Assembly: GCA_033398695.1 (NCBI GenBank)
Contig: CM065816.1
Span: 129,491,358-129,555,357, forward strand
DNA: 64,000 bases
Direction: 5' to 3'
DNA from: Orobanche coerulescens
Taxonomy: Eukaryota; Streptophyta; Magnoliopsida; Lamiales; Orobanchaceae
Each line of letters opens with the position of its first letter. The first letter of the stretch is position 1. Below, piece by piece: positions 33,152 through 44,893 of the stretch. A program made the translations under genes and the position numbers. The notes under the pieces are model-generated. The model was not told the DNA's origin, searched no databases, and worked only from the letters and a program-made list of their open reading frames with translations.

Positions 33152-35924
33152 CTACAATCCACTACCAAAATCATCTAAATGGCGAAATGTAGAAGTAGAA
33201 GGATTACCACCATCCCCTAGATCCTCGTCACGAGGCTGTGAAGATGGGGTCTGACCGAAGATAGAAGGCGGTGGAGCAGGTGCCTGTAGTCCAGCCTGAG
33301 TAATGGTCTGAGTCAGCGTCATCATATAGTCCATCATGGCCTGCTGCTGTCTCTGGAAACTCTCTAACCGCAAATCAGTCCTCTACTCGCTCTCTTATAA
33401 CCGCGTCTGAGTCCTCCTTTCATTCTCAGCTCGGAGCTCCCTCTCCGCCCTCAACTGCTCCTCGAGATAGGCAGTCCGTGCATCCCGTCCGCGAGGACGC
33501 TGGAAGCCGGGGGTATCTTTCAATAGACTGTGACCCTCGGCTCCCATCATCTTAGTGCGGTACCGACTACCTCTAGGAGGGTAGACGGTATCCCACACCC
33601 TAGCGCGAATATAAGGATCGGCCTGATCGATCTGTCCAATAGCAGAATCGAGGTCGGTATTCGCTAAGTCCGGATACTGCTCCCGAGCAATCTCAGCAAG
33701 CATCCTCTGAGACTCCTCCCGCACACGCTCCTAAGTTAATATGAAAATAAATATTTCAATATCAATAAAAGTATGATACAAAGGCATTTAGTTTATTACC
33801 AAAATAAAATAAAAAAAGACTTACATGCTCCTCGGGCCGGTTCGGATATGATTTCTGAGTCACGTAGGCAAATGCATCCAACGAATCAGAAAAAGCGGCC
33901 TCAGGCGCAACTCTGGCTAACGACCGGGAACCCAGACTGTGATGGTCAGTCAGACCAGCACGATTGGTCGTGTTGGTCAAGCTAGTCGCCTTCAAAAAAA
34001 TATTGCAAGAATTACAAGATTTTACAGACAATTAAAAAATGACATATATTAAAAAAGAGTTAACTACATTTTTGGTCCTTGTGGTTTGCCGTTAGTTATA
34101 TTCCAGAATTTAAAAAAAATCGGAACTTCAAGTATTTTTTAAATTCTGAAACATTAATTTAAAAAAATCGAGTTTAAATTTAGAATTCAAAAAAAAAACT
34201 GAAATATTATTAATTTTTATTAAATACTAGCAGTTTTTTTAATAAATAAAATAAAATATTCGGATTTATATTTTTTCTGGAAAATAATATTCTAGTTTTT
34301 ATTTTTATTAAAACAATTTAAAATAAGATCCAGAGTTTATAAATTTATTTATTTCCAATTTTAAATAAAAAATTTGAATTTTTTAATATTAATTATATTC
34401 CAGAATTTAAAAAAAAATACCTGAAGTTCCAATTTTCTCTAATTTAAAAAAATCAGAACTTCTAGTATTTTTTAAATTCTGAAATATTAATTTAAAAAAA
34501 TCGAGTTTATATTTAGAATTCAAAAAAAATAAAAACTGAAATACTATTAATTTTTATTAAATACTAGCAGTTTATTTAATAAATAAAATAAAATAATTCA
34601 GATTTTTATTTATTTTATGAAAAATAATATTCTAGTTTTTATTTTTTATTAATACAATTTAAAATAAGATCTAGAGTTTTTTAATTATTTATTTCTGATT
34701 TTAAAAAAAAATACTTAACTTTAATAATAATATGAATAATAATAATAATAATAATAGAAAAGGAAAGAATGAAATGGGGGTATTTTAGTCATACCATGAA
34801 CTCTGGGTCGCGAAAATGGGTGCGTTGCCACTTCCACTCATACTCCCGGAACTTGAATTCTTCCGGGGTAGCCTCTCGGGTATCACCCCAGGCTGTCCAG
34901 AATATGTGCATCTCATTTTTCCAAGATTTATACCTACAACACACGTTGCACAACATATATTATTCGTAAGAAAATAAATTACGCAAACAATGTAGATACA
35001 AAATACGTAGTAGACTGCACCTCGTTACACCAAGTACGTAGTAGAGAGTCGGGAATGACAAACCACACCTGTGAACAACATAAATACGCAATAACTTAAA
35101 AACATCACATATTGCATTTTGAAGAACTACGTGTTGATTGAAAAACACTTATTAAATATTTATTAACTTACCGACATAGCATTGTTCAAAGCATCTTTCA
35201 CGCACTGTGGCACGTCCCCCCAATCGGGCCACAAAACGGGGACTCTGTCCCGAATGACAAAGCACACATTACGGCTATATGACGCCGTAGCGTCAGAAGA
35301 CATCACCGGCCGTCCGTGTCTCTCTATAGGAATCTCGTAACGCCCATGCTTACTGACGTACGAGTCGAGCGCCAGACCCTTTGCCGGGCCACGAGTCTTC
35401 TTCTTTTTCTTCTCCTCATCGACTACATTTTTCCCGTTCTCCTTCTCCCTCTCTGGCCAAGACTCGTAGACATACGCCTCCTCAGGGCTAATCAATCGAA
35501 CGGGAACTTGGACTCCCGTCTCATCGACCTCTGGAATAGTCGGAACCATCGAAGGCATGAATAGACTCGGCGGCGGACCGTGGGGCACCGCTGATGAGGA
35601 ACTCCGTACATCTCCTGATATATGAGGGCTAGACGTGGGTCGGTGGATGGGAGGCATGCGAGTTTCCGTCTGCGAGGGAGTCGACCGTGGTGTCTGAAAG
35701 GATAAACGCCGCGTTAGTATAGCAGGCTCATATGTCGCCCTCAGAAAATCATCAGCGTTAATGCCGGTTTCTTCTAGTATCTGGCGGGCACGAGTGCTAC
35801 TCTGAGATATATACTGAGTAACGTGATCCTCCCTACTAGAGGCTGCCGAACTCCCCCCCGAACCGGGAGTGGTTGACTTTGTCGACTTCTTCCCCAACGC
35901 TTTCTTTATTCTATCCATCTTCAA
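33152..35924 (-). pseudogene. CACTA second gene, PF03004-like (Transposase_24), four exons, two stops
   Basis: Exon 1 is about 35173-35924 (ATG 35924 or 35918): serine-rich N-terminus, then GRYEIPIERHGRPV. Exon 2, about 34795-34933, encodes YKSWKNEMHIFWTAWGD and ends at a GTAT donor. Exon 3, about 33824-33989, encodes TNRAGLTDHHSLGSRSLAR and ends at GTAAGT; this N-R...H..GS.S.AR pattern is typical of plant En/Spm Transposase_24 proteins. Exon 4, about 33152-33732, has a coiled-coil-like AYLEEQLRAERELRAENE segment and two stops (33395-33397 and about 33386-33388) that could each arise from CAA or CAG by a C-to-T change. It is the likely counterpart of TNPA, which binds the subterminal repeats. 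Confidence 0.75.
34096..34705. repeat. Tandem duplication of an AT-rich intron segment, about 300 bases x 2
   Basis: The stretch starting TATATTCCAGAATTT at about 34096 recurs at about 34393 with the same order of words (ATTAAATACTAGCAGTTT, AAAATAATATTCTAG, AAATAAGATC). It lies in the intron between exons 2 and 3 of the second CACTA gene. An AAT microsatellite follows at 34720-34757. Confidence 0.75.
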
Positions 35925-36284
35925 AAATAAAGAAACATACAGATATTAACACAAAAATTCGACATAGTTTCCACAGTAAATTAACAATCACACAACAGTA
36001 ATTATCAATGCTATACCGCGTTAATCTTTCGATTAACGCCGGCTATACAATCCTTTCCTCAATCAAATTCATCAAATATTTCATCAATTCACAACTCATC
36101 AAACAATTTACCTAATTCATCACAAAATTCATCATATTTCATCCAACTAAAAACTAACAATTGATCAAAACTAAATTAAACACAAAATATGGAAAATACT
36201 AAATTTATCAAATAGTCTAAACAAATTCATCAAACGAATACTATAAATTCATCAAACAAAAAAAATGAAAATGGTTACCTGGCT
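35925..36284 (-). other. CACTA intergenic or 5' region of second gene
   Basis: AT-rich with repeated ATTCATCAAA words. Likely upstream region of the second gene; no coding signal. Confidence 0.4.
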
Positions 36285-36540
36285 GTCGGACGACGGGAGG
36301 GGGCCGGCGGGCGGACGGCGGGACGGGAGCTGTCGAACGGACGGGCGGCGGTGTGTTGGTGGTCGGGTTACGGGGGCTGGGGGATGGGGACGGGGGTCGG
36401 GGGGGTGGCGGGCGGACGGTGGGCGGGCGGAGGGACGGGAGCTGTCGGACGACGGGCGGGCGGTCGGGCGGGAGGCGGTGTGTTGGCGGGGGTCGGGGGT
36501 CTGGGGTCTGGGGACGGGGGGCTGGGGTTGGGAGAAGAAC
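36285..36540 (+). repeat. G-rich low-complexity tract with G-quadruplex potential
   Basis: Imperfect repeats of GGGCGGACGG/GGGACGGGAGC words include runs of four to seven G at 36366-36405 and 36485-36530. Both strands have long open frames (proline- or glycine-rich), a by-product of composition rather than genes. Confidence 0.7.
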
Positions 36541-36582
36541 AAAGTAAGAAAAGAAGGAGAAAAAATGTATAAATATTTTGGG

Positions 36583-37012
36583 GTTTAGCCGACGACAAGA
36601 TCTAGTTTGTCGACTAAAGTTTTTTTTAAAAAAAAATAATATATTTTAGCCGACCACTTCTAGGAAAGTCGTCGGCTAAACCCCAAGTATGACACGAGCC
36701 GTATCGTCTAACACGGTCGGGTCAGGCATACAGTCATTTTTCACTTTCTGGGCAGGTGCGACACGGGCCGTGTCGTTTGACACGGTCGGGTCCAGTGGGC
36801 AGGCATTTTCTTAGTTTAACCAATTTTTTTAAAGGGCTTTAGCCGACGACTTTCCTAGAAGTCGTCGGCTAAACTTCATTATTTTTCTAAAAAACTTTAG
36901 CCGACGACCTAAACTATATTATTTTTTTTAAAAAACTTTAGCCGCCGACCTAGATCTTGTCATCGGTTAAACTATATTATTTTTTTCCCAAAACTTTAGC
37001 CGACGACTTTCA
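36583..37012. repeat. Internal copy of CACTA subterminal-type repeats
   Basis: TTTAGCCGACGAC words in both orientations occur here between the two CACTA genes, for example near 36585, 36642, 36668, 36840, 36860, 36897 and 36995. The TNP2 frame ends by running into them. Two direct copies of a 30-base segment containing ACACGGTCGGGTC lie at about 36692-36722 and 36763-36793. Confidence 0.7.
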
Positions 37013-38157
37013 TACAAGTAGAACGTCTCAGACGAATAACTGTCGTACGTGGGATGACCTTGCTCCCACAACAATTTCAGCTCCTCTATCAAAGGTCTCA
37101 TATACACATCGATATACTTTCCCGGATATCCTGGCCCCGGGACTAACAAGGTCAACATATTATACTCATTCCGCATACACATCCATAGAGAAAGATTGTA
37201 AGGAATCACTACAACAGGCCATATGGTATATGAAAGACTCATGTTACCAAAAGGGTTGAAACCATCAGATGCAATCCCGAACCTCACATTTCGGATATCT
37301 GAAGAAAAATTCGGATACTCCCTATCTATATGCTTCCACGCCTCTCCATCTGAAGGGTGTATCATAGTATCCCTGTCATTAGTGCGCGGCTCGGCGTACC
37401 ATCTCATTGCTTTTGCCGTGTGAGGAGACATAAAAAACCGTTCCAACTTGTCTTTCAGTGGAAAATACCAAAGTACCTTCACCGGTTTCTCTTTTCCAGA
37501 AGGAGTGATCCTATATCTCTCTGTATCACATACAGGACATCTTGTGAGGTCTTCATTAGGATGCCCCCAGAATATAACACAATCATACATGCAGACGTGG
37601 ATCTTAATGTAGGAAAGACCAAGATCTTTCAAAATTCGTCTCATTTTGATATATGTGTTAGGAAGATGATGACCCTGTGGAATCATATTACTCGTAAGCT
37701 CCAAGTAATCATCCACAGACTTGATGGATGATCTGTTTTCCACCTTTAATCTCATCATTTCCATGACACAATCAAGAACAGTCATGTTACACCCTGGGTA
37801 TAGAGGGGTCTGTTGGAGTTGAATTAGCTTTACCTGTAAAGCCCAGTAGTATTGCAAGGCATCGATCTACAGGGTCGTGGAATTGGCTCAGTTGGTACAA
37901 ACGTCTCGGAATAACCAAAAACATCATCAATCAACCTCCTCTTCGGATCGGTGAACCTGCCGTTACCACTAAATTGTCCGTGATCATACGGAATAACAAA
38001 ATTCGGTGCTTCACCGTGGTTTATCCAACATGTATATTTACTCCAAAAACCATTCTTCTTTAGGTGTTCCCAGACCTCATCAAATGGAAAACGATACATA
38101 TCACTGCGACATCTACATTTATTACACGGACAGTAGTGTAACGTATTACCACTGTCG
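36967..38157 (-). pseudogene. CACTA TNP2-type transposase, main part, C-terminally truncated
   Basis: The minus strand from 38157 encodes the N-terminal transposase-associated domain (HYCPCNKCRC, then HLKKNGFWSKYTCWINHGE). A frame change near 37855 leads to the Transposase_21 (TNP2) domain: CPVCDTERYR, KVLWYFPLKDKLERFF, AKAMRWYAEPR, HPSDGEAWKHID and FGIASDGFNPFG, then PGPGYPGKYIDVYM. Usual TNP2 proteins continue for hundreds of residues past this point; here the frame runs into subterminal repeats near 37005 and stops. Its first codons are at 53449-53534, beyond G2. It would cut and join the element ends; this copy cannot. Confidence 0.88.
38153..38157. repeat. TSD of G2, left copy (TGTCG)
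   Basis: Repeated exactly at 53444-53448. Confidence 0.9.
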
Positions 38158-40024
38158 TGTAACACCCTCAAGATATTCGAGGTATATTACAGTGCCGTGG
38201 ATCCCTATATGGGACCCAGCAGGCTGAACAGCATCATACTCATCGACTCACATAAACGACAGAACAATACCATGTCATAAAGACGCAAAACAGAATAATC
38301 CACCCGGTTCAACCGGTCAATATAACATCATCATCCAACACGACATAATAAACAACAATACAATCCGAACGAACAAGAACCCATAAGTACTCGAGTACAA
38401 CTACTAGTTCAAAAAAAACCACAAAAGATGAAAAGGTAAAAGACACTAAAACGTCACTCGTGCACAATCATCACGCACGGCCATCATCCGTGTACTGGTC
38501 CAGCGCCCGCTCGTCTCGATGAACACGACTGAAATTCATAAAACGAATTTCCCCAAAACGGGTCCCAGGAGGGTTAGCAATTACGCTAGTACAAGTAACC
38601 AGATGAACAACTTACATCTTACACATATAGTAAATGCATGCAATAAAGAAAACCGTTCGAAAGCACTCATTTCCGGAAATGCCAATATCAAATCACATTT
38701 GTAAAATTCACCACAATTAACCGTCGATCCACACCTCCGTGGACCCCTACCGAGACCCCGTCGGATCTAACCCGTAGTGGTTAAAAGCAAAGCTCGTCGA
38801 TCCACACCTCCGTGGACCCCTACCGAGACCCCGTTGGATCTAACCCGTAGTGAGCATACACACACACACACCATTTCTCATACAATACTACTATGTCAAG
38901 ATTGTAAGTTCATAAGGATACTTGCCTCGATTAAATAGACGATGACACGAACGGAACGGAAGAGTTGAACACGACCGCAAGGAACCGGCGGAAATGAACC
39001 TAACGATTCGAATAACACAATCACAACCAACTCTAGACGATTACGGAAATGGAATACACCCGGAAACCCGCCTACGATTCATGTATATTCATACCAAAAT
39101 AACAACGAGGGCGGACCACAACCAAACCCTCTCGATTCCGTAAAAAAAATCCACAAAATATCCATGAATCCGTAGGAAAACTAAAGATGCTAACAATATT
39201 AATCGTATACATCATGAATCCACCAACAAAACGGAACTAATCGGAAGAAAATCCCAAAAACCCCAAATTAATCGAGAATAGGGTTTTAGAAATATTACCT
39301 TTGGGGATTCAAGTACCAAGATCCGTAGAACACGCGTTAGATTGATTATCCGATCCTCACAACCGAAGAAAGATGATGAAAATCGGCCCCCCAAGTTAAG
39401 AAATCTGAGTAGTTCTCCCCCCTTAGGCCTCTCTCTCTCGCGCAGGTGAAATGAAGGTGGAAATGGCCAATTTCGTCTAATAAAGACGAGTTTGCACTGC
39501 TGACCGCTTTGTGTGCCGCGGCACAGCCGAAGTGTGCTGCGGCACAGGCCAAAAAAATACTCCCAGGTTTCGGCATTGTGCCGCGGCACAGCCTGAGTGT
39601 GCCGCGGCACCCGGTACAGTTGGGTTTAGGTCGCAGGAGACACACGAGTGTGCCGCGGCACGGACAGTGTGCGCGGCAGCTGGCTGCTGTGCCGCGGCAC
39701 GGATGGGTGTGCCGCGGCACACGGTCTGATTTGTTCGACCAACAACTGAAGGAATTTGTGTGCCGCGGCGCACACACCTTGTGCCGCGGCCCACACCCCC
39801 TTTTGGGTTCCAACTGATAAAAATGATCCGGAAAGAGAATAAAACGACCAACAACACGAAATGGATCCACGGCAACCCCGAAACGGCGGTTCCGCACAAC
39901 AATAACGAGAATACAGTTCTACAGTTTGACAGGAAGGACACGCTGAAAAGTACACGAGGGTCACTACGATCGAGAAATACACCAAAAACGAAAATACAAG
40001 GGAAAGAAAAATACGGATATTACA
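38158..40024 (-). repeat. G2 LTR A
   Basis: Plus-strand ends are TGTAACACCC and GATATTACA; in element sense it begins TGTAATATCCG. It holds two tandem copies of a ~67-base unit (38722-38855) and the palindrome cluster at 39511-39790. Confidence 0.9.
39511..39790 (-). promoter_or_regulatory. G2 LTR A TGTGCCGCGGCACA palindrome cluster
   Basis: About ten copies of the palindrome TGTGCCGCGGCACA (some damaged) occur in 280 bases, near 39511, 39531, 39580, 39597, 39645, 39688, 39706, 39756 and 39778. The same array recurs at 46247-46500 and 52929-53210. In element sense a weak TATA-like CTTTATTAG lies just downstream (about 39477-39485). Confidence 0.7.
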
Positions 40025-40059
40025 TTCTACCCCTCTAAAAATAAGTTTCGTCCTGAAAC
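40025..40059 (-). other. G2 unit A polypurine tract and hairpin
   Basis: Minus strand: an AAGTTTC/GAAACTT inverted repeat with five-base loop, then TTTTTAGAGGGGTAGAA abutting the LTR. It parallels the module before the G1 right LTR. Confidence 0.75.
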
Positions 40060-40815
40060 TTAAGAAACAAACAACTCCGGGTACCTAGCACGCATGCTAT
40101 CCTCGGTTTCCCAAGTTACCTCCTCGACACCGTGTCTCGACCACTGCACTTTGACCAAAGGGATGGTTTTATGCCTCAGTCGTTTCTCACGATGCTCCAA
40201 AATCTTCAAAGGACGCTCCTCAAAAGTAATATCTTCAGCGATATCAATCTCGCCATAATCGATGATGTGACTAGGATCCGGGACATATTTCCTCAACTGG
40301 GAAACATGGAAAACGCTATGAACATGACTCAAGGCCGGAGGTAACGCCAAACGGTATGCCAACCCACCTACTCGCTCGAGGATCTCAAAGGGGCCGATAA
40401 ATCTCGGACTCAACTTCCCTTTCTTCCCGAAACGAAAAACTCCCTTCGTCGGCGACACCTTTAGCAAAACGTGGTCTCCCACCTCGAATTCCAAAGGTCG
40501 ACGACGGACGTCGGCATACGACTTCTGTCGACTCTGGGCAGTCAACATCCGTTCCCGAATTAATTCTATCTTCCGCCTCGTCTCTAAAACGACATCCGGC
40601 TCGGTCCCGACCAAATCGGACGCCTCATTCCAACAAATCGGTGATCGACATCGCCGCCCATAAAGTGCCTCATACGGTGCCATCCGAATCGACGCGTGCC
40701 AACTATTGTTGTACGTGAATTCGATCAATGGCAAATGCTCCTCCCAGTCTCTACTCCAATCGAGAGCACAAGCACGCAACAAATCCTCGAACGTCTGGAT
40801 AGTGCGTTCGACCAT
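40060..40815 (-). CDS. G2 unit A integrase C-terminal region and chromodomain
   Basis: One open frame of 251 codons. It begins MVERTIQTFEDLLRAC in the integrase core end, contains APYEALYGRRCRSPICW, the GPF-type module (PRFIGPFEILERVG), HSVFHVSQLRKY, and ends in a chromodomain (VKVQWSRHGVEEVTWE). Chromodomains of chromoviruses guide integration to heterochromatin, which fits its location. It is part of pol rather than a separate gene. Confidence 0.85.
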   Translation of the reverse strand: MVERTIQTFEDLLRACALDWSRDWEEHLPLIEFTYNNSWHASIRMAPYEALYGRRCRSPICWNEASDLVGTEPDVVLETRRKIELIRERMLTAQSRQKSYADVRRRPLEFEVGDHVLLKVSPTKGVFRFGKKGKLSPRFIGPFEILERVGGLAYRLALPPALSHVHSVFHVSQLRKYVPDPSHIIDYGEIDIAEDITFEERPLKILEHREKRLRHKTIPLVKVQWSRHGVEEVTWETEDSMRARYPELFVS

Positions 40816-41717
40816 CCATCCGATGGGGATGAAAAGAGGTACTCTAATGTAATCGGGTACCCAACGCCTTATGCACCGCTTTGCCAGTGCGATACAAAAC
40901 GGCCATCACGGTCCGAAACAATAGACTTCGGAGTACCGTGAAGTCTCACAATCTGCGCGATAAACACACGAGCTAACTTCTCCGGGCCCCAAGTGTTCTT
41001 GATGCCCAGAAAATGTGCCGACTTGGTCAGGCGATCAACAATCACCCATACCATATTCATGCCCGACCTCGATCTCGGCAAACTCGTAACGAAATCCATC
41101 GATATATCTTCCCATTTCCATTCAGAGCGAAGTGACTGCAATAACCCGAGTCGATGCTCGATTTTGACCTGCTGACAAGTCAAACATCTCGCTACAAACT
41201 GTGCGACCTCATCCTTCATATCATTCCACCAGAAATTTCTTCTCAGGTCCTTGTACATCTTACTTGAACCAGGATGAACGGAATAAGGTGTAGCATGGGC
41301 CTCCCGTAAAATACTCTGTCTCAACTTTGAGTTGTTCGGCACACAAAGCCGACTCTGGAATCTCAAAACACCATCCTCGTGAATCACAAATCCAGGAGAC
41401 TTTCCTTTAAGAACGTTCTCTCGGATTTGAGTAATCATCGGATCCTCTGATTGCTTCAGCTTAATTTCATCGATCAGAGACGACGAAATCTCTAAAGCAC
41501 GAAGTTGTCCGACAGTTCCCGGCAACAGAACCTCAACATCTAACTCGATTAAAGCTCGCCGAAGCTCGGACTGAGACGTAAGGATCTCAAGCGATCGCAA
41601 TGCAATCGGTTTCCGACTCAAGGCGTCGGCCACGACGTTCGCCTTGCCCGGATGATAAAGGATTTCGAGGTCATAATCCTTAATCAGCTCTAACCACCTC
41701 CTCTGCCTCATATTCAA
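40816..41717 (-). pseudogene. G2 unit A integrase zinc-binding region and catalytic core
   Basis: The open frame 40869-41717 starts in the RNase H to integrase linker ([19 protein letters not shown]), then [11 protein letters not shown] and CLTCQQVK (HHCC), [11 protein letters not shown] and IVSDRDGRF (catalytic aspartates). It derails at 40869 just after the second aspartate, so the core is broken relative to the downstream frame. Confidence 0.85.
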
Positions 41718-42240
41718 CTCCCGTTGAGTAAATATGTATTTCAGACTTTTATGATCGGTAAAAATCTGACATGCAGAGCCGAAAAGATAGTGACGCCAAA
41801 TCTTGAGCGCGAATACATTGCCGCTAACTCCAAATCATGGGTAGGGTAGTTAAGCTCATACGGCCTCAAGCTGTCTCGACGCATAGGCAATGGTCTTGCC
41901 ATGCCGCATCAATACGCACCCAAGACCACGACCGAAGCATCGCTATAAGCGGCAAAACCCTCGTTGCCACATGGCAACGCCAAAACCGAGGCTGAAGTCA
42001 AACGCTTCTTGATTCCTCAAAACTCGTGCCTCTCGTCATTCCAGACGAACTTCTCGGATTACGGAGCAAGCTGCGTAAGTGGCGAGCGATTTCGAAACCC
42101 TCGGCGAACCTACGATAGTAGCGGCTAAACCCAGAAACTACGGAGCTCCTTCACATTCTTGGCGGTGCCCAATCAGCCACGGCCTCAATCTTACGCGGAT
42201 CCACGAACCCCCTCGGGTGAAATCACGTGACCTAAAAACA
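41718..42240 (-). pseudogene. G2 unit A RT end and RNase H, disrupted by small indels
   Basis: Homologous to unit B 48371-48857, where an open frame encodes [16 protein letters not shown] and [10 protein letters not shown]. In unit A the same bases carry several one- to three-base gains and losses, for example at 41815-41820 and 41931-41940, so no long frame survives. Confidence 0.7.
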
Positions 42241-42885
42241 TCACTTCCTTGGCCCGAACTCACATTTCGAGAACTTTGCATAGAGTTGCTCGGTCCTCAA
42301 AATGTCTAATACTACCCGCAAATGATGGGCATGCTCTTCCTCATTCCTCGAATAAATAAGAATATCGTCAATAAAGACGACGACGCACTTATCCAAATAC
42401 TCAATAAAAACTTTGTTCATCAACTGCATGAACACCGCCGGCGCATTAGTTAACCCGAAAGGCATGACTACGAACTCATAATGTCCGTACCTCGTCCGAA
42501 AGGCTGTTTTCGGCACATCGGACTCTCTCACCCGGAGCTGATAGTACCCCGATTTCAAATCAATCTTCGAGAATATCGCAGCTCCCTACAACTGGTCGAA
42601 CAAGTCGTCAATTCTCGGCAAAGGATACTTGTTCTTGATGGTCACCTTGTTTAGTTCGCGATAGTCGATACACAAACGTAGTGAACCATCCTTCTTCCGC
42701 ACAAACAGGACCGGTGCGCCCCAAGGCGAGGCGCTCGGTCGAACATACCCCGACTCAAGAAGCTCACTCAACTGCTTCTTCAACTCGGACATCTCTGAAG
42801 GTGCCATGCGATAGGGTGCCTTCGAAATAGGAAACCGCACCGGCTCTAACTCTATAGCGAACTCGACCTCACGATCCGGTGGCAA
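42241..42885 (-). pseudogene. G2 unit A reverse transcriptase, one TAG
   Basis: Frame 42586-42885 has [21 protein letters not shown] and [21 protein letters not shown], then a TAG at 42586-42588. Frame 42241-42558 has [20 protein letters not shown] and the catalytic FIDDILIYS. The TAG also occurs in unit B (49296-49298), so it predates the duplication or is a family trait. Confidence 0.88.
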
Positions 42886-43620
42886 TCCGGTAACTCGTCA
42901 GGAAAAACATCAGGAAATTCATTAACGATTGGAATCGACGAAAGCTCGACTCCACCACTCTCCGTCTTCAAGGCGTAGCACCAATAGCCGGTACACCCCT
43001 TTCGCAGGAGTCTTATCGCCTTCAAGGCGTTAATAACGAGTTTCTGGTTCCCCCTCTTTCGCCCCGCGAAAGAGTGCTCGGTGCCGTCCTCGGCTAACAT
43101 AGTGATGATTCTCGTGCGGTAGTTCATGATCGCACCATGCCGCTCGAGCCAATCATCACCAAGAATCAAATCCTCACCCTCGATACCCACAACAATAAGA
43201 TTAGAGGGCCAAGTCCTCTCACAAATAAGAACAGAACAGTCTCGAACCTCCTGATCACCAACGATCCTATCACCGCTAGGAAGCTTAACGATGAAGGGTT
43301 CACAAGGTATCAAACAGTCGAGACTCAAACGGCGCACACAATCCAAAGATATGAACGAGTGCGTAGCACCGGAATCGAAAAGCACACTGACAGGATGAGA
43401 AAGAATATAAACGGTACCTGTCGCCACGGTAGCCGCTGGATCATCGGCTTTCCGCATCTCATAGACATGCGGGTGGGCTGAGCCGACACTGGAAGCTCCC
43501 CCTTTAGAGGGCTGACCACGACCTCTCCCCCGACTAGCACTCGGCGGGGATTGAGGAGCAAACGATCCCTGATTCACACTTGGTTCCCTAGGCGCTGGAA
43601 TGGAAGCCCGGGCACCAAGA
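42886..43620 (-). pseudogene. G2 unit A aspartic protease region
   Basis: The open frame 42852-43577 carries the retropepsin site [13 protein letters not shown] and the second typical motif [14 protein letters not shown]. It ends in [11 protein letters not shown], the usual lead-in to RT, where a frameshift near 42880 separates it from RT. In unit B the two are fused in one frame. Confidence 0.85.
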
Positions 43621-43639
43621 ATTTTCTCCCTCTCGGCCT

Positions 43640-44655
43640 GACGACCTTGTGGCGGTGCCCTGCCCGATTACACGTCGACAAAGGGCTCAAACAAGTACGG
43701 CGATGTGGCACATGCGACCACAATTGAAACACTTCACATCACGAAAGGAGCCTTGGTAGTTCCACGAGGACCCAGTGAGCAATTTGGACCACCACCGGCG
43801 GGGAAGTTAGCAGATTGGGATCTCTGCTGGCCCCCACTCTTGTGGCCCGAAAAGTTTCCAGCGGACTTCTGCTTCTTACTCTCGCGGGCCGCCTCACTCG
43901 CCGTCACAGACATATCATAAGCAAGGGCCCTGCTCTGGTAGTCTTTCAATGTAGTGCATACGAGCCCCGACATATAGTCCCGAATCGACGACTTCATCCG
44001 TCTGGAGAAATGGAAAATTTTGTCGCTCTCCTCGACAACTTGGGTCTTCACATAACCCAACTCCTTGTTAAAATCAGCAATAGCTTGAGCTACGGGGATA
44101 TCCCGCGGTTGAGCATCATAAAAAGCATGTACCCGAGCACATCGGCGGCCACGGGCAATATTCAGTCTCCATCAACTCTTGAAACTCGGCCCACGAAGCA
44201 GCATGGTCTTTGGGCCCAACGGCCTCCCACCAGTCCGTAGCGTCCCCAGTGAGAAAATATTGAGCAATAGGGACTTTACGGTCCTCGGGACAGTTAGTAG
44301 CAACGAAGACCTTAGATATCTCCTTGATCCACCCTTCCCAGCCAATCGGGTCGGAAGCTCCCGAAAACTGAGGAGGATGCATCTTGATGAGATCTTGGAG
44401 CCAACGGTCTGCTCCGCCCCGATTAACATGGGCTTGTTCCGGGTTCTGAACCGCCTGAGCTATTGCCGCCATTTGGTTCACCATTTGTTGCATAACAGCC
44501 GCAATACCGAGGTCGGCGCGCTCCTGAGAAGAAGCATGGCTATGACGGTCGCCGGTACTGCCGGCTCCCGAAGACTGCGACGTGGCCGCCCCACCGGCTG
44601 CCCCACGTCCCCGGCCGCGTCCACGACCACGACCGCGACCTCTTCCAGCATCCAT
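43640..44655 (-). pseudogene. gag: G2 unit A gag
   Basis: ATG 44655 starts an arginine/glycine-rich N-terminus (MDAGRGRGRGRGRGRG). The capsid has PQFSGASDPIGWEGW, VPIAQYFLTGDATDWWEAV and, after a frameshift near 44130, MSGLVCTTLKDYQSRALAY. A zinc knuckle follows near 43700-43740 but is broken. The N-terminus and DWWEAV motif are shared with G1 gag. Confidence 0.85.
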
Positions 44656-44876
44656 ACTGGAGTTAAATAAGTAGCAAAAGCCATACGAGGGTAAGTACGA
44701 GAAAAGAACAATCACAAGTCGAGAATCAAAGGTACGATACAAGGAAATAATGAATAGAGGAAGGAAAACTTATGGACACTGGTAGTACCGGAATCATGGC
44801 AGCGTGACGATGATGTGCAAAGCAAAACACCACAAAACCGAATAAACCGACAAGCCTAGGTATCCATAAACCTAGA

Positions 44877-44888
44877 GCTCTGATACCA
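44877..44888 (-). other. G2 unit A primer binding site
   Basis: The plus strand reads GCTCTGATACCA, complement of the initiator-Met site, just before LTR B. In unit B (51567-51577) the T of CTG is missing. Confidence 0.85.
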
Positions 44889-44893
44889 TTTTC

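Noticed and set aside
36252..36598. Long proline-rich or glycine-rich open frames on both strands
   Set aside because: They follow from the G-rich low-complexity tract; no domain, and frames are open on both strands at once.
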